In this document: in pieces, positions 40,951-53,572 of the stretch
How positions within the stretch are numbered: position 1 is the stretch's first letter
Layout of the letters: the number at the start of each line of letters is the position of its first letter
Source of the DNA: Guillardia theta CCMP2712
Taxonomy: Eukaryota > Cryptophyceae > Pyrenomonadales > Geminigeraceae
NCBI RefSeq assembly: GCF_000315625.1
Contig: NW_005434673.1
Span: 1,003,650 to 1,067,649, forward strand
DNA length: 64,000 nucleotides
Direction of reading: 5' to 3'
Notes under the pieces: model-generated
The model's input: the letters and a program-made list of their open reading frames with translations, nothing else
What the model was told of the DNA's origin: nothing
The model's database searches: none
Made by a program: the position numbers and the translations under genes

Positions 40951-41175
40951 TGCTGCTGTAATTGCGGCAATGTTCGGTGAGCGACAACGATGTTCCTGCT
41001 CCTGCTGCTCCTGCTGCTCCTGCTGCTCCTGCTGCTCCTGCTGCTCCTCCTCCTGCTCCTGAACTCTCCTGTTTATGCCGCTGTTCCTCCTGCACCTGAT
41101 CCCTTGCTCCTGATGCTCCTCCACCCCCTCTTCCTCCTTTCTTTGTGCCTGCCACCCTCCTGCCACTTATCCACA

Positions 41176-41735
41176 ATGAGTGCTCTTGCTTGTACAGCTG
41201 AACCTGTCTATATCCCATCTTCTAGTGGGATTCATGGAGAGACCGTGATGGAAAAAGAAAATGACAACGCAAAATGCAGTTGTTTTCCAGCTCACATTCA
41301 GCTACAGATAACGCTAGGAAGTTTATTGAGCTGAAGGACTCGTTCGGACAGAACTCGCTCATCCTTCAGTCCCTGAGCAGCCAAGCATGCGATCTTGTGG
41401 ATGGAGCCATGCCTGGGTGATACCCTCGTCTCTTGGAAGAACCCTGATCATGGATGAACTTTGTTCTAGATGGATGCCCACCTGGACTCCCACTGACGAG
41501 GAGAAAAACTGTAAGAACTAGGACGTTGCTTCATATTTTCTCTGATGAATTTCTCTTCTTGCTCGTTGTTGATCTTTCAGTGACCTCTGGGGCAGGTGAC
41601 ATCCCCAAGGATGCCTTTTACTGTCAGGTCGTCGCCGGAGAAGTCTTGCGAGACAATGTTTCTAATCCTGGTGATCAGGTGTACAAGCAGCATCCTGCGA
41701 ACACCAACACTCCTGGCATTATTCCGTCCTGTTAA
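41176..41735 (+). CDS. Five-exon small orphan protein (100 aa)
   Basis: Exons 41176-41224, 41308-41416, 41470-41510, 41581-41627 and 41679-41735 close in phase with GT-AG introns of 51-83 nt and give exactly 100 residues. It starts MSALACTAEPVYIPSSNNAR, has a helical middle (KFIELKDSFGQNSLILQSL), then WMPTWTPTDEEKN and ends NTNTPGIIPSC. There is no signal peptide or membrane helix. No family is recognised. That five tiny exons all rejoin without a stop argues that it is real. Its stop overlaps the RAD17 stop region tail to tail by 17 bp. Confidence 0.65.
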
Positions 41736-44008
41736 TTGATGAAGATATTTGGATCGGGAGTGCTGTTGTCTTGCTCCGAGAGACCGTAGTATTTGATTCA
41801 ACTAGGTTGTTGAAGAATGAATTTACATATTCAGAGAGATGAGAAGGTTGGCTAGCATGGATAAGTGGGTGAACGATGGTGAGAAGCACTTTAGTCACTG
41901 AAGTCTTCGATCTGGTCTTCAATGAGGGCCGCCTGAGACTTGAATCGCAAACTCTCCACCCTTGCATCGCTCTGACTATCTGCGAAGTGCTCTTGTCAAA
42001 ATCATTGTTGTGGGATATGTGTAAATTTGACCCACCTGGTTGACCCGCCTGCGGTTCTATAATACAAGGTACAATGGGTTCGTCGAAACCCTCTTTGAGC
42101 ATCTCTCGTGAGGGACGCTTGTACTTGCTGCTTGCTTGTCCGTTCTGCAACGTGAACGATGTCAACTCCTGCAGACACGATCTCTGAATAGCAGTCAGCC
42201 CAACGTCGGTCCTGTACGAAGCAAAGCGTAGGGGATGGAGAGGCAGCATGTTGACGAGGTCATCTGTCCTTGCCGTCGAGAAGGCTCGAACCACCTCGCT
42301 CTTCATGCGGTTTGCATAATTCTCGACAGAAAACATGGTTGGCTTGCAAAGAGGAACAAATTTCGCTTTCACTGCGTGCTTGTTGCAAAGTGGGATGGCC
42401 CGGCAAGATATTGAGACAGCGCATCGACTAGCATTTGTCGCCGCCTTCCCGCTCATGTTGTCATTGTGATAGGGGTTGTCGCTGGGATTCCAAGACGAGG
42501 CAACGAGCTCCGCTTCCGACAAGTAGCAGCAGGCTTCCGCTATGTCTTCAATCTCACTGTAGAAGGTGGGAAAATTTTCAAAGAGATAATCCAACAGAAT
42601 CTTCTCAGTCAATCCTGCTTTCTCCACCACCTCTTCCAGGTTTCCTGTGCCGGCTGCTATCTCCGTGCCCTTGTTAGGATTCACCTCGTCCTGTGATGCC
42701 TCTGAGGGATTCTGAGTCGGGCTTGACTTCTTGTGGAGAATTTTCCCTAACGCGTGAAAAAATGTATGAGAAGATTCTCTACCATACCCAGCTGAATCAG
42801 CGACTGACAGTGGTCTCGAATGTGCCCGATTTCGCCTCCCACCAGCGCATATCACCTGGAGCGAATTGATTGCACTGCGCATATCACCATCAGCCCACTG
42901 TACAACTGAGTCAACTACACTCTTTTCTGAACCAACACGAGCAGCACTCATGATTCTTTCTATACCCTTCTTCAAGAAAGTCTTGGCTATCGGATTCATC
43001 TGAATGACTTGAACACCCGGGAGGCCAAAGATGCATTGCGGCCAGGCAGCAAGACCTCGTTCGTTTGACTGATGATCTGTGTGAGTGACAACCAGAAGAC
43101 ACCTAACATGATTGAAGAACTGAACGAGCTCTGCCCTCAGCCGACTCCTTTGATGCTCCATGTGCATGTAAGGGACCTCGTCGAGGAGAATGAGTACGCC
43201 CGCATGATCGATCCCCGACTCTCCTTCGTTGTCGAACGTGATGATTGAATTCGACAACTGTCGACTTGAACGCAAGAAGCGCACTAGGTTGTCCAGCTCT
43301 GACTCATACTCTATCTCCAAACTCTGCACTCGATCATAGGAGATCGTTGGCTTGCTCTTCCACTCGACGACCTTGAGGCCCTTCTGGCTGGCCATCAACC
43401 GGACTAACGATGACTTTCCACATCCACTCGGCCCTCGTAACACTAAAATCTTGTTGAAGAGCTTGTGGCCCGCTCGCAGACACTCCATGCTCCGGTCAAG
43501 CCATGTGCTGAATTCAGATATCTTGGCTGAGTTGATAGAGAGCTCTTGCATGTTACCGGGAGAGAAATGATCTGCCCACATGTTCGTGATGGGAGCATGT
43601 TTGCTGGTTCGTGCTGTGAGGAGCAACAGGAATCAGGATGCTTACAACCAGAAGATTTGAAACGTTTACCTTCCGCCTCGAAGTCTTCAGTAGCATGCCC
43701 ACCTCTGGAGAATACAAGCGTTCGCTGGCGCCCTTTACCACTATCAAGGAGTCAGCACGATCATAAGGCCTTGATCAGGATAGAGTTCAGCAGCACCTAG
43801 TTGGTTTGCGAGTTTCATTTGACCTCTGGGTTCTGATTCTCCCTCCTCCTCCTTCTCCAGGATCCTCGTCCTCAGCAGCTCTCCCTTGAGGTTTTCGGCG
43901 TCTCTTCCTTTTGATTCGAGCCTCTTCCTCTGAATCAGAGTCTATCACAACTGTTGCTTCCTCCTCCTCCTCCTCCTGCTTATCTTGTCGGCGCGACACC
44001 CTCGGCAT
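41719..44008 (-). CDS. RAD17: RAD17-like checkpoint clamp loader subunit
   Basis: Exons 43797-44008, 43670-43740 and 41719-43613 (introns 56 nt each) give 725 residues. After a charged N terminus (MPRVSRRQDKQEEEEEE, KRKRRRK) comes the Rad17/RFC-type AAA+ module: MWADHFSPGNMQEL, Walker A RGPSGCGKSSLVRL, Walker B LILLDEVPY, then VVQWADGDMRSAINSL (sensor 2/lid). Rad17 joins the small RFC subunits to load the 9-1-1 clamp at damaged DNA and start checkpoint signalling in the nucleus. The start is the Met at 44008, chosen because the basic/acidic leader follows and upstream in-frame sequence is the GC-rich repeat. The C-terminal 250 residues are poorly conserved, as is usual. The 3' end overlaps the orphan gene by 17 bp. 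Confidence 0.88.
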
Positions 44009-45528
44009 CCTGTTACTTCCCCACCATGGAACTGGAAGCCTGACTGGAAGCAGGGATCCACGTCGAGAGTCCGACGCAGACTCCGGTCCGGCACCGCCGG
44101 CCGCCTGGGCCCCGGCAGCCCAGGCCCGGGCCGCCGCTAGACTGGTGACTCGGAACTTGACAGTGCTTGAAGCAGTCACTCGGAGACCAGACAAGTTCAC
44201 GGACCGGTCGCGGGCGGCCCGACCCGGCCGCCGGGCCTCGACCTTCAAGCCTTGCTGCTGAACAGGGCCCGTGAGTGACAAATTAAAGATCAGTACGAGG
44301 ACAATCAGGAGAGTCGAGAAGGCTTGACCCTGAGCCAAACGGCGCCGGCGAGAAGAGAAAAGACAGCGAGAACCAAACCTATTCTTGGAGGCCTTGAGCT
44401 GACGAAAGATCCTGGACCGGATACGTTTGCAAGTCGGATACTTGAAAGCGCAGCGCATCGTCCTGCAAGAGTCCATCAGTGCTGGCCGCCCGGCCGCTGA
44501 TGGGAAGATAGGCCATGCTGAAGTCCAGGATTAACCCATGCCATCCGCGGCCTCCAGCCTAGTAGCCTTCAGTTGCGGAAGTTCAAAGTTAATCAGCGGC
44601 GAATCAACCTCCACCTCACTGGCCCTGAGAATCTATTTAACCCAAGATCCACCAAAGACTAACTCTCAGTACACCTGAGATCCTTACACCAACCTTATTC
44701 ACCTCAACGATACACAGCTGTGCTGTCTCTAACACCTTCACTGATGGTGATAGAACTCTCAGAAGAACCACACAACCGTTGAACACCGCCAACACCTCGG
44801 CTTTATTCACAGCAGTCACCTTCCCTTCACGGTCCCTTCCAGCCCAATTACAATGCACACCGCCCTGGACACGTGTCCTCCTAACCCCCTTTTCACTGCC
44901 TGACCCTCAGGCTCGTCGATTCCTTAATTCCAGACCTATGTCAAAGCCCACTTCCATCTCGCTGAGCTTCGTCCACCGATGAGACGCAATACCCTGAACT
45001 TCTCGCCGTCTTCAAGAACTTATCCGAGTTCTTACAAAAGTCCCCTACATGATGATCATCACTGAGGGCCATCACGGTATTTTTAGTAAGTTCAGGTCCC
45101 GGCAGTCCCGAGTCTGAGCTTCACCGGGTCAAGCTTGCTTTTAGACCGATTCAGAGCGGGGATGAGGGTTCCAGAAAAAATGTGCGCGGCAGAGGCGGGA
45201 GAGAAGGAAGGGAGAGGTGGGGAGGAGGAGAGGAGATGAAGGCAGAGGGACAAGCGAGGAGAAGAGGAGAAGCTTTGAGGGGAGATGCCTACAGCCGAAG
45301 GATGCGAGGCCTCACGTACCGAGCATGTTTGCGAATGTGGTTGCAGATGTATGTGCTGGTCATTTGAGGGGGGTTGGTCCCCTTCCTGCCGAGTGTCGCC
45401 TTGGGGGAGCATCTGATTGGTTTCACTTTGCAGGGCTACGTTGCTTCAACGTGTTGCGCCATGGCGGGTTGTGCCCTCTGATCGCGGCGCCTGTGTGATG
45501 TAATAAGTGCGGTTGCAACGGTCCAGAG
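44009..45528. repeat. Intergenic with GC-rich dispersed element; otherwise unassigned
   Basis: About 44060-44245 holds GC-rich palindromic words (CCGCCGGCCGCC, GCCCGGGCCG, CGGCCGCCGGGCC) with GACTCGG/GAGTCCG borders, and 44470-44500 another short piece. ATCAGTACGAGGACAAT at 44290 recurs at 58741. From 44600 to 45120 there is a non-repetitive stretch with a 73-codon minus frame that I could not assign. Nothing else was recognised. Confidence 0.45.
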
Positions 45529-48500
45529 ATGGCTTCGGGTTGTGACAGCGCTATGAACGAAGAGCCTTTCAAGTTGTCCCCTGTGATGACTGAGACGGAA
45601 TCCAAGGAGAAGTTGGAAACAAGCAAGCAGGGCACTCCTCATGATGCTCCAGAAGAGGTTGAGAGAGAGCCGGCAAAGGAGGCCCCTGCGGCTGAGGAGC
45701 CGGGAGCAAAACAGGGCAGCGAAACCAAGGCCTCAAACGAAGACAACCCTTCTTCCCAAAGCAAGGAAAATGGAGACGCGCCAAAGACTGAAGAAGGTGG
45801 AACGATCAAGTCAGGGTTGTTGCCACTCTTAACAAGCTTCTGCACAGATGAAACCATGGCGGACGAGCGAAGTGAAGCCTCGGCAGCCTTGTCGACCCCT
45901 CGCCTCGGTGTGCGGCAGGTGAATCAAAAGGATGAGGTGTGATGTCTCCTCAGTCTCCTCGCACAGTTGTCTGAGAGCTCTGAGGGGAACCTTTCGCCCG
46001 CCACGCGCAAACTTGTTGATAGTTTAGCGCAAGGCTCGGTTGAAAACATGGAAGGTATTAGGGAGACACGATGCTCGATTTGAAATCATGACACTATCTC
46101 TCTTGCTCAAAGCAGCATTAGATGCAGAGATTGCCAGGAACGAAACAGTCGAGGAGAAAGAAGCCCCTCCCACATCGCAAGGGGAAACAGGAAACAGCGA
46201 GGAGGTCAACGGGAACATTCTGAAGAATGTTGCTCAACAACTTCAGCAATCTATCGCAAGCTTCCCGGTGATTGGCTACAGCCTATTTGCTCCCGATGGA
46301 GTGAAGTGACTCTTGCCCTCAGGGCTCAGGCGGAGGTGGTGGTCCTGTTCACATCTTCTACCCCAACGGACAGGTATGATCGCTGAAAGAAGTCTCATAG
46401 AGCTCTCAAATTGACATTCTTGCTCTGCCAGTTTCTGCAAGTAGGGCAAAACCTTCAAGTGTTGAACAGCAGCAGTTCCAGCCAAGCACAGCAGGTTTTT
46501 CTGAAGGATTTCACTTGAGTTCGCTCACATAAGCGTCTCGCACTCTAGGCTTCAAATTGCACACAAACCCCACAAGTGAGTCTATTCACCTGCCAATGAC
46601 ATCGTTTAGTCTTCACAGGTTGTCTACTATCTGCCGACTGGAACATCAGCCCCGCAACAGCAAGTCTTGTTCTACGTCCCCGGGCAAACAAATCAGTTTA
46701 GAGCTCTTCCAATGGGTTTGCCCCCACAACCAGTTCATGTTGGTTCCTTCTGTTCTCCTCGTGAGACATTGAGTTCATCTTCCTCAGAAGAAGGCAAATC
46801 AAGGAAACGGAGATTCCAAATCGCATGCGGGAGAAACATCTACGATCGAACCTGTGTCCAGCAGTGATCCTAAGAAGTCTTCTACCGAACCGGCATCGAG
46901 AGATCATGAGTGCAAAGGTGCATAGCAGATATGAAGGTGGAAGTTGGAATCCTTGCTAAAACAGATATGTTGTTTCAGATGCAACGGCCATTTCATCAGC
47001 TAACGGCAGCAGGTGGTCTTCGTTCAATCCTTTGTTTCAACTGAACTTGAATTTGATCAGCGTTGCCGATGGAAGAAATCTTCACGCTCAGGTGACGAGT
47101 ACTCATCAGGAGGCCGAATATGCAATATCCACCACCACACTCCTTTCTTATCTCCTACCTCTCCCATAGCCACCGAGTCCGAATCCAATCTTACAGACTC
47201 AAATGACTAGCAGGTTGGGGGACAAGCGGTCCAACCCGTACTAATCCAGCAGCCGGGAGGATCATTCGTAGTCTACGGCCAGGTTGAGAGGTGCTCGCTG
47301 CTTAATGAAATATAACATGTATCTGTCAGGCAACCCAGTTCATGGTTGGTCAAGGAGCTCAGGCTGCTGCTCAGAAGCCTGCGGGCTCCCGACATCACTC
47401 GGCGGAACAGTCCAAGGCAGATGCGCAAGGAAACATGTCGAAGAATGTGAACGTGTCCAATCGTCCAAGACGGCAGACGAGAGGACGAGGGCGAGGAGGA
47501 AGAGGAGGGAGAGGAGGCCGTGGGCAAATGCCACAGACCAGAGTTTTCGACCAGGAAGGGAACGAGATCTCCAAGTTCAGCTCTCCAAACTACGATGACC
47601 CGGACCTCCGCTTCGGAGCGTTTCTGCTCAACAATGTGTCCAACCGAGCACTAGTGGGCCAGCAGGAGGAGAATGACGGGGACGATTTCGATCAGAGCCA
47701 AGAGTACGATCAAATGGAAGACTCGTCGGCCCTCGCTCTCCTCTGCAAGACCCTCTACAAGGCACGATGCGGGGAGCTGACCCATCCCACCAAGTACGTC
47801 GGGGTATGGAAGCTTCCTTCGGGCAAGTACAAGTCTTGCATCTGGAACTTTCGCAAGAACGGCAGCGGTAAGTGCCGGTACCGACTAGGGATCTTTGAGA
47901 ATGCAGTCGACGCCGCCATGGCTTACGATCGCGCGGCAATCTATCTGAAGGGAAGTCGAGCAGTGACGAACTTCCCGCACGACGAGGAGAGGGATGAAGC
48001 GGATATCCGACATATGCTCGAGTCAGAGGCCATCACAGACTCCGACATCATGTCGGGATCGGAAAGTGATCTGTCGGAGGACAACGAGGTTGTCTGGGAC
48101 GGCCAGCAGGCGATCAAGAGGAGAAAGCGACAGCTGAATGAGGCAGAGGACTCGAGCGAAGCCAACAAGATACGCAAGGCGATGTACCTCGGGGTGTGGA
48201 GGAAGGACGACGGTCCATGGCGAGCGACTCTGAGGAAGGGAGAGAACGGTCAGAAGAGGACACAGCACCTAGGGTTCTTCAAGTCGGCGAAGGCTGCTGC
48301 CCTGGCATACGATCGAGCTGTGGTTGCCATCAATCGAGAGCGAGCCAAGACGAACTTCCCTATCACTGAGGAGCTGCTGGCTGCTTCTCGCACCAAGATG
48401 GTGGAGCCAGAGCACACTGCTCACACTCTAGCGCAGGCCTGGTCGGGCAGCCAGGAGGCAACGCACGTGGAGCTGCAGATGCTGCATGGGAAGTACCTCG

Positions 48501-49096
48501 GGGTTGAGAGGACGACGAAGGGAGATTGGGAAGCTTGCATCTACGTGGGAGAGAACCTTGGAGGAACGGCGCGGCCCAGGAAGCTCGTGGCCGGGGTGTT
48601 CAACCATGCAGTACAGGCTGCAAGGTGGGGTGGAACCTGTCTACTCGTTGCTCCTCTGCTACAGTGCAGGGCCTGACGCTGAGCTGCAGAGCTTACGACA
48701 AAATCGCGCTAGCCATCTTCGGCCGAGACTGCGTTACCAACTTCCCTTACTTCAGTCCAACCAGGAGGGAAAATGTCCAGGACGGCGATATGGTGACGTT
48801 TGATAACGCTCCTCTGCTCTCGATTGACGTCGCTCGCCTGGCAGGTTGTGGATGGAGCCGAAAATCGTCCTGATTCTCAAGCACTGGATGGGGAGAAGGT
48901 AGAGGATCAGGGGGAGGAGGAAGGCATGTCGAAACCAGCTGTGAGCGATTGTGTTATGAAGGAGGAGGAGGAGGAGGAGGAGGAGGAGGCCCGGGAGGAG
49001 GAGGAGGAGCCGAAGACATCGCGGAGTGGTAGATCTGGCTCTGGATCTCCTTCAAACAAGAAGATGGATGTAGAGGAGGAGAAAGCAAACAAGTAG
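45529..49096 (+). CDS. Triple-AP2-domain protein with RGG box
   Basis: Exon 1 (45529-45936) and many short exons encode a long Gln/Ser/Glu-rich N terminus (QQLQQSIASFP, VVYYLPTGTSAPQQQ, LIQQPGGSFVVYGQ). An RGG-type box follows (RGRGRGGRGGRGGRG, about 47480-47525), then three AP2 folds: YVGVWKLPSGKYKSCIW...AAMAYDRAAIYLKG..TNFP (about 47790-47980), YLGVWRKDDGPWRATL...ALAYDRAVV..TNFP (about 48184-48360) and YLGVERTTKGDWEACIY...AYDKIALAIFG..TNFP, the last joined across an intron at 48627-48690. The end is an acidic Glu run and stop at 49096. AP2 domains bind DNA in plants and algae. The RGG box and Gln-rich arm suggest RNA contact or condensate behaviour (inference). The linker between AP2-1 and AP2-2 is acidic then basic (KRRKRQ). 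Confidence 0.85.
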
Positions 49097-50277
49097 AGTG
49101 AACCTGTCGTACTAAAGAATGAATGCAAAGTGAACTGCGTGCCCTCAGTGTCGTTCAACTACTCTCGAAACTTCATCAGTTCGGAAAGATTGATTGCAAA
49201 GTCAATTAGCTAATGCTTGTTTTCCTCGGGATGCCGAATCCAGAACCCCCTTCCCCACAAACCTGCCAACCTTTCGGGACCCCTCCTTTTGGGTACCCCA
49301 CCCCTCATTTGACCACATTGTAAGGGCCTTTCAACGGTAATCTTCGGGCCGTGTTCATGTACCCTACCCAGTTCGACCGAATCACGCAGGAGTCGGTGGC
49401 CGTGGCACCAGGAATGTACCGTGAGGGGTAGGTCATTCACGGACCGGTACACTCAAGGACAGGTTTCTGGGAATACTGTGGGGTGGTGTACAGAAATAGA
49501 TATGACAGGGGTGAATACGAAGGACCCTAAAAAAAGAAAAGGTACCGTTGTCTGAGTACCCTATTTATGAAGTAGAAATCGGGGGTAGGGGTTACAAAGT
49601 CAATAATTTTGACTAGAAGCACAAAGGACAAGGAGGGGTACTTGGAGAAAGAGTGATGCCTGCAATGAGAAAATGGTGGGTACTTTGAAGTAGAAAAGAG
49701 GGTAATGCTGTATAATGGGGGGTCATGGCAGGAAGCAGTGGAGTAGCGAGGGATTTTGATGACGGAGGGGTGGTCAGGTGTACCCTGGGAGGAAACACGA
49801 GGGTAGTGGTACCACCCACCTCTGCATTTGATTACGAAAGTAGTGTTATTGATGGGGTATTGTCGTATAAGTTGTGTAGGATGAAGGGGGTGGGGGTGGA
49901 CTGATCAACCCATGACCATGGTTACATGGCCGAGGGGTTGGAATTTTATCATGGAAAATATGGACCACCGGCAGCGCATGGATCGTCAGGAGATGGCAGG
50001 ATACAACAGAAGAAGGGAGGCAAGAGGGAAAGGGAAGATGAAAGGGAGGAGAGAGAGATGCTGTGAGGGAAAGAGAAGAGGAGAGTGGTAGATTCAATGT
50101 GAGATGGATTGGAGGAGCAGTTTGTAGGGGCAAGAAAGTACCTGAATGACAAGAATATAGAATTTCGACTTTGATGTTGTTCTGACAGATGTCGAATACA
50201 GAAATGATAGCTTGTACCGTCGCAATCTCTAATTTCTGAAGGAAAGCGAGGAGGGAGAATTCAGCTGTTTCAGAGGC
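49097..50277. repeat. GGGGTA-rich intergenic region
   Basis: From about 49230 to 49900 runs such as GGGGTAGG, GGGGTACTT, GGGGGTAGGGG and GGGTGGGGGTG recur every 20-40 bp with unrelated spacers, the G-rich orientation of the dispersed family. 49950-50277 is purine-rich and is the leader side of the channel gene. Confidence 0.6.
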
Positions 50278-53200
50278 ATGAAGGCAACGGCTCGGGCTGA
50301 CTTGCAGAACGGGCATCATGTGCAAGGTGTTGAGGAGGACGGGCATCCTGCAGCAGAGCATGCGGACTACCCGTCAGACCAATTGAAGGCGGAGATAACT
50401 TACTCGCATTCTGATGCTACTGAGACGGAAGGGGAACAAGACGGGTCAGTTTCTCAGGATCAAGGATCTCAGGAGCGTGTTGATGTGTCCCCGAAGCTCT
50501 CAGCACTTGTCCTGAAGGGACCAAAGGTCATCCGTCATCGTCACGCATTTCACGTTTTGATGCAATCTTGCAGAGAGGCGGGAAGAAGCACTCAATCATA
50601 GCGGAATGGAAGCGAAAAATCTTTGGGATCGGACCGCCGGTATGGCGCGGAAGCTGAGGTTGCAACAGGCTGATCCTTGCCTTCCTGCAGAGACTGGGAC
50701 AACCAGGATCCCGCCTGATCCATCCCTTCTCCCCTTTCGGACAGTTCATGACCGCAACCTCCTCCTTCTTCTTGCTCTATGTAGGAGTCACGACTCCGGT
50801 TTCGCATGATAGGAGCTGGGGAGGAGGGCTGACGATACTGTGACAGGTAACGATCGGATTCTTCTGGAATGTTGAGGATTGCTATAGGATGCCGACGCTT
50901 GACTTGGACATGATTGTGGATTGTTTCTTCAGTGAGAGGAGGAGGGAAGTGCCCGTTGCATGTCATGACACACTCTACAGTGTTCGAGATCGTCTGCAAC
51001 TTGTTTGTTGGTGTTTCCGTGCAAGGAGTGTATCGAGACAGGCTGGTGGTGGTGTGGCAGGAATATCTCAGGGGGACTTTGTTCTTCGACCTCTGCACTT
51101 CGATCCCTGTCTCAATTATCGAGTACGTCTCGCTGCAATCATGCTACATCGGGAAAGCAAGCAACTCGAACAGCAACTCCCTCAAGTTCATCCGCGTCTT
51201 GAAGCCTCTGAGGATCTTCAAGATGCTCAGGGTGATGAAGACAAGCAAGCTGGTGGGCGCTCTTGACATCCTAGAGTCCATCCTCCGCCCTCCTCCGCTC
51301 ATCACCACCATGGTCAAGCTCTTCATCCTCATTTTTGTGATGGTCCATCTCTGCAGCTGCCTCTACTGGCTGATCAAGGAGACGTTCTCAACCGAGGAGG
51401 AATATCATCTGTGGTTGAACCATCATGGGCTAGACGACGATCCGTCTCTGGCGCAGAAGTACATCATCTCCGCCTACTTCATCAGCACAGTCTTCACGAC
51501 TGTCGGCTTCGGCGACATTGCAGCGGAAAACACGGCAGAGAGGCTGGTGATTATCTTGATCATGTTCCTTGGCAGCATCATCTTTGGCATGCTCATCGGA
51601 GAGGTTCAGAGCTCGATGTCGCACATAAACAGATTTGCAAGGGACAGGCTCAGGCTGTCGCAGGAGGTCAAGAGCTTCCTTCGGTCCAAGGAGACGTCTC
51701 CAGCTCTCGAGCGAGTGCTCCTGAGCTACTTATTACAGGACTGCTCGTCACGTCAGGCATTCGAGGCTCAGTCCAAGTCCATCTCGCTGCTCCCCGTGGG
51801 CTTGCAGATGCAGATCGGGCAGCACCTGCACCAGAACATCCTCAACAGGATTCCTGTGTTCATGAGCATCGTGCACGAGAGCAAAAGCTCCTTCCTGGTG
51901 CAGCTCTTCATGGCGATGAGGGTGGAGACGCATGCTCGGGACCTCCCGGTGGCGAGGATGACGGAGAAAGCAGACCGGCTGCTGCAGATCCAGCGAGGAA
52001 CGGTCCGGGTGGATCTGAATCTAGACGGGCCCACCCTCTCAACCCTCAACCCTGGAGATTGCTTCGGTCAGTTCGCTCTGTACGACGACGTGACGTGGCA
52101 GACCGAGCAAGGTCTTCCAGCGACTTTCCATGCTCTCGACTTTGTGGAGCTCCTTGCGCTCCATCGCGAGGACTTCCTCGTGATCCTCCGCAAGACTCCT
52201 TCCGATCTGATCATTCAGATCGACGACTTTGCCAAGAACGAGAAGAAGATGAGAGAGAAGCTGCGCAGTCTTGGGGCAGACAATATCTCCATCCTTCGCT
52301 GGGTTCAGCTGTATGGGAAAATCCTGCGGCGAGTTCGTTTTGAGAGGACCAAGAATGCAGGATTTGACCTGGGGAGGAAGAGGGAGAGCGTGAACTATGC
52401 AAGAAATATTCACAACTTCTCGGTTGTAGAGAGGCAGAACGAATGTTCGAGTCAAGACAACTCCGCAGAAATTCTCAAGGCCATCAACCTCCTCAAGGAT
52501 AGTCAGGTGCTCCCCTGCCCCTCCTCCTCGTTCTACTCCTCCTTTTCCTCTCTCCCTGTACTCCCCCTTCCCCCGGTGTCCCCCGCTCCTCCGCATCCTC
52601 AGCTTGCTTGCCCTTCCTCCATGTCCCTCTGCCTCCTTGCCTGCCTGCCTGACTGCAAGCTCTCTTGCCATGCTGGTAGTTTCGCTCACTTGCCGCAGGA
52701 TCGTCTCAACGACAAGGTTGAGACCTTGCAGACGAGCGTGAAGACGATGAAAGAAGATTCTGAGGCACTTGACAAGAAAATCACGACGAGGATGCAGGAG
52801 ATTATCGAGTCCCTCCCTGCCTCCAATCATCGTCGATCAGGCTCCACATCTCCCACCGTCATCCTCTCCTCCTTCCCCATTCTCAACAATCCTTCGGCGA
52901 GGAAGAAGGAGAGAGGTCGAAGTACCAAGCAGGAGGATCGGCCGACGTTCCTGCAGGCGAGCAGCGACATCGTCTTGAAGCGATCGGAAGCGGACATGAG
53001 AGTCTTAGAGGTACAAACCTTCATTGATACCACTCGTGCCATCCTCTTTTCGTGTCGTTCTTTTTGCTTTTCTCCTCCCCTCCTTCGTTCCATCATACTC
53101 TCCCTTGAGCTGTGCCTATCCTATCCACCCTTCTTTTGCTTCATCGTCCTCCATTTCTTCATCTTTGTCCTTCCATGCCCACTTTGTCGTTCACTCACAC

Positions 53201-53572
53201 GAACGCCAGAACCATCTCATGACCGCAGAAGATTCATGGATGCTTCCGACCTTCCGGAGTTCCGAACAGGAGGACAGAGGAGCCTCGAGGAGGAGAAGGA
53301 GGAGGAGGAGTCCCAACGCAAAGCTCTCGCCTCACTCTAAAAAGTTCCTGGCTGATCTCTTTCCGGATGTCTACCCCAAGGAGGAAAGCAGTGCAGCAAG
53401 GAGGGAGGGAGTCAAGGCAGGTATGGAGAGGAGGGAGGCAAAAGTCAGAAGCGGGGCACAGGAGGACGGGCCCAGTCACAGCAGCAGCGTTCACAGGAGG
53501 GGGATGGTCCAGAACATCGGCATGGAGAGGCTAGAGGAGCCACATCCGTTTCGAAGACACTTCTCGAGCTGA
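50278..53572 (+). CDS. EAG/CNBD-type voltage-gated K+ channel
   Basis: Exons 50278-50526, 50574-50639, 50691-50798, 50847-50931, 50981-52506, 52699-53010 and 53210-53572 close in phase to 902 residues. S1 is preceded by IHPFSPFGQFMTATSSFFLL. S2 ends DMIVDCFFMFEIVCNLFVG after joining two exons. S3 runs YLRGTLFFDLCTSIPV. S4 is Arg/Lys-spaced (FIRVLKPLRIFKMLRVMK). The pore reads STVFTTVGFGDIAAENT, a K+ selectivity filter. A C-linker and cyclic-nucleotide-binding-like fold follow (LLQIQRGTVRVDL, LNPGDCFGQFAL), but the phosphate cassette lacks the usual Arg-Ala, so cyclic nucleotides may not bind, as in EAG channels. A coiled-coil and basic tail complete it. It sits in the plasma or endomembrane and sets membrane potential. 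Confidence 0.9.

Larger units (their letters stand above)
39332..41175. other. Repeat-filled intergenic region
   Basis: 39332-39837 is plain AT-rich upstream sequence of the dikinase. The hexamer array follows (39838-40712), then TACCCC-rich patches (40755-40950) and a (CTGCTC)n tract at about 40990-41050. Confidence 0.6.

Noticed and set aside
43787-44476. 229-codon frame extending RAD17 upstream
   Set aside because: Its upstream part translates the GC-rich dispersed element; the Met at 44008 gives a natural RAD17 leader.
44637-44858. 73-codon minus frame, considered as a retroelement fragment
   Set aside because: No protease, integrase or RT motif could be seen; too short to assign.
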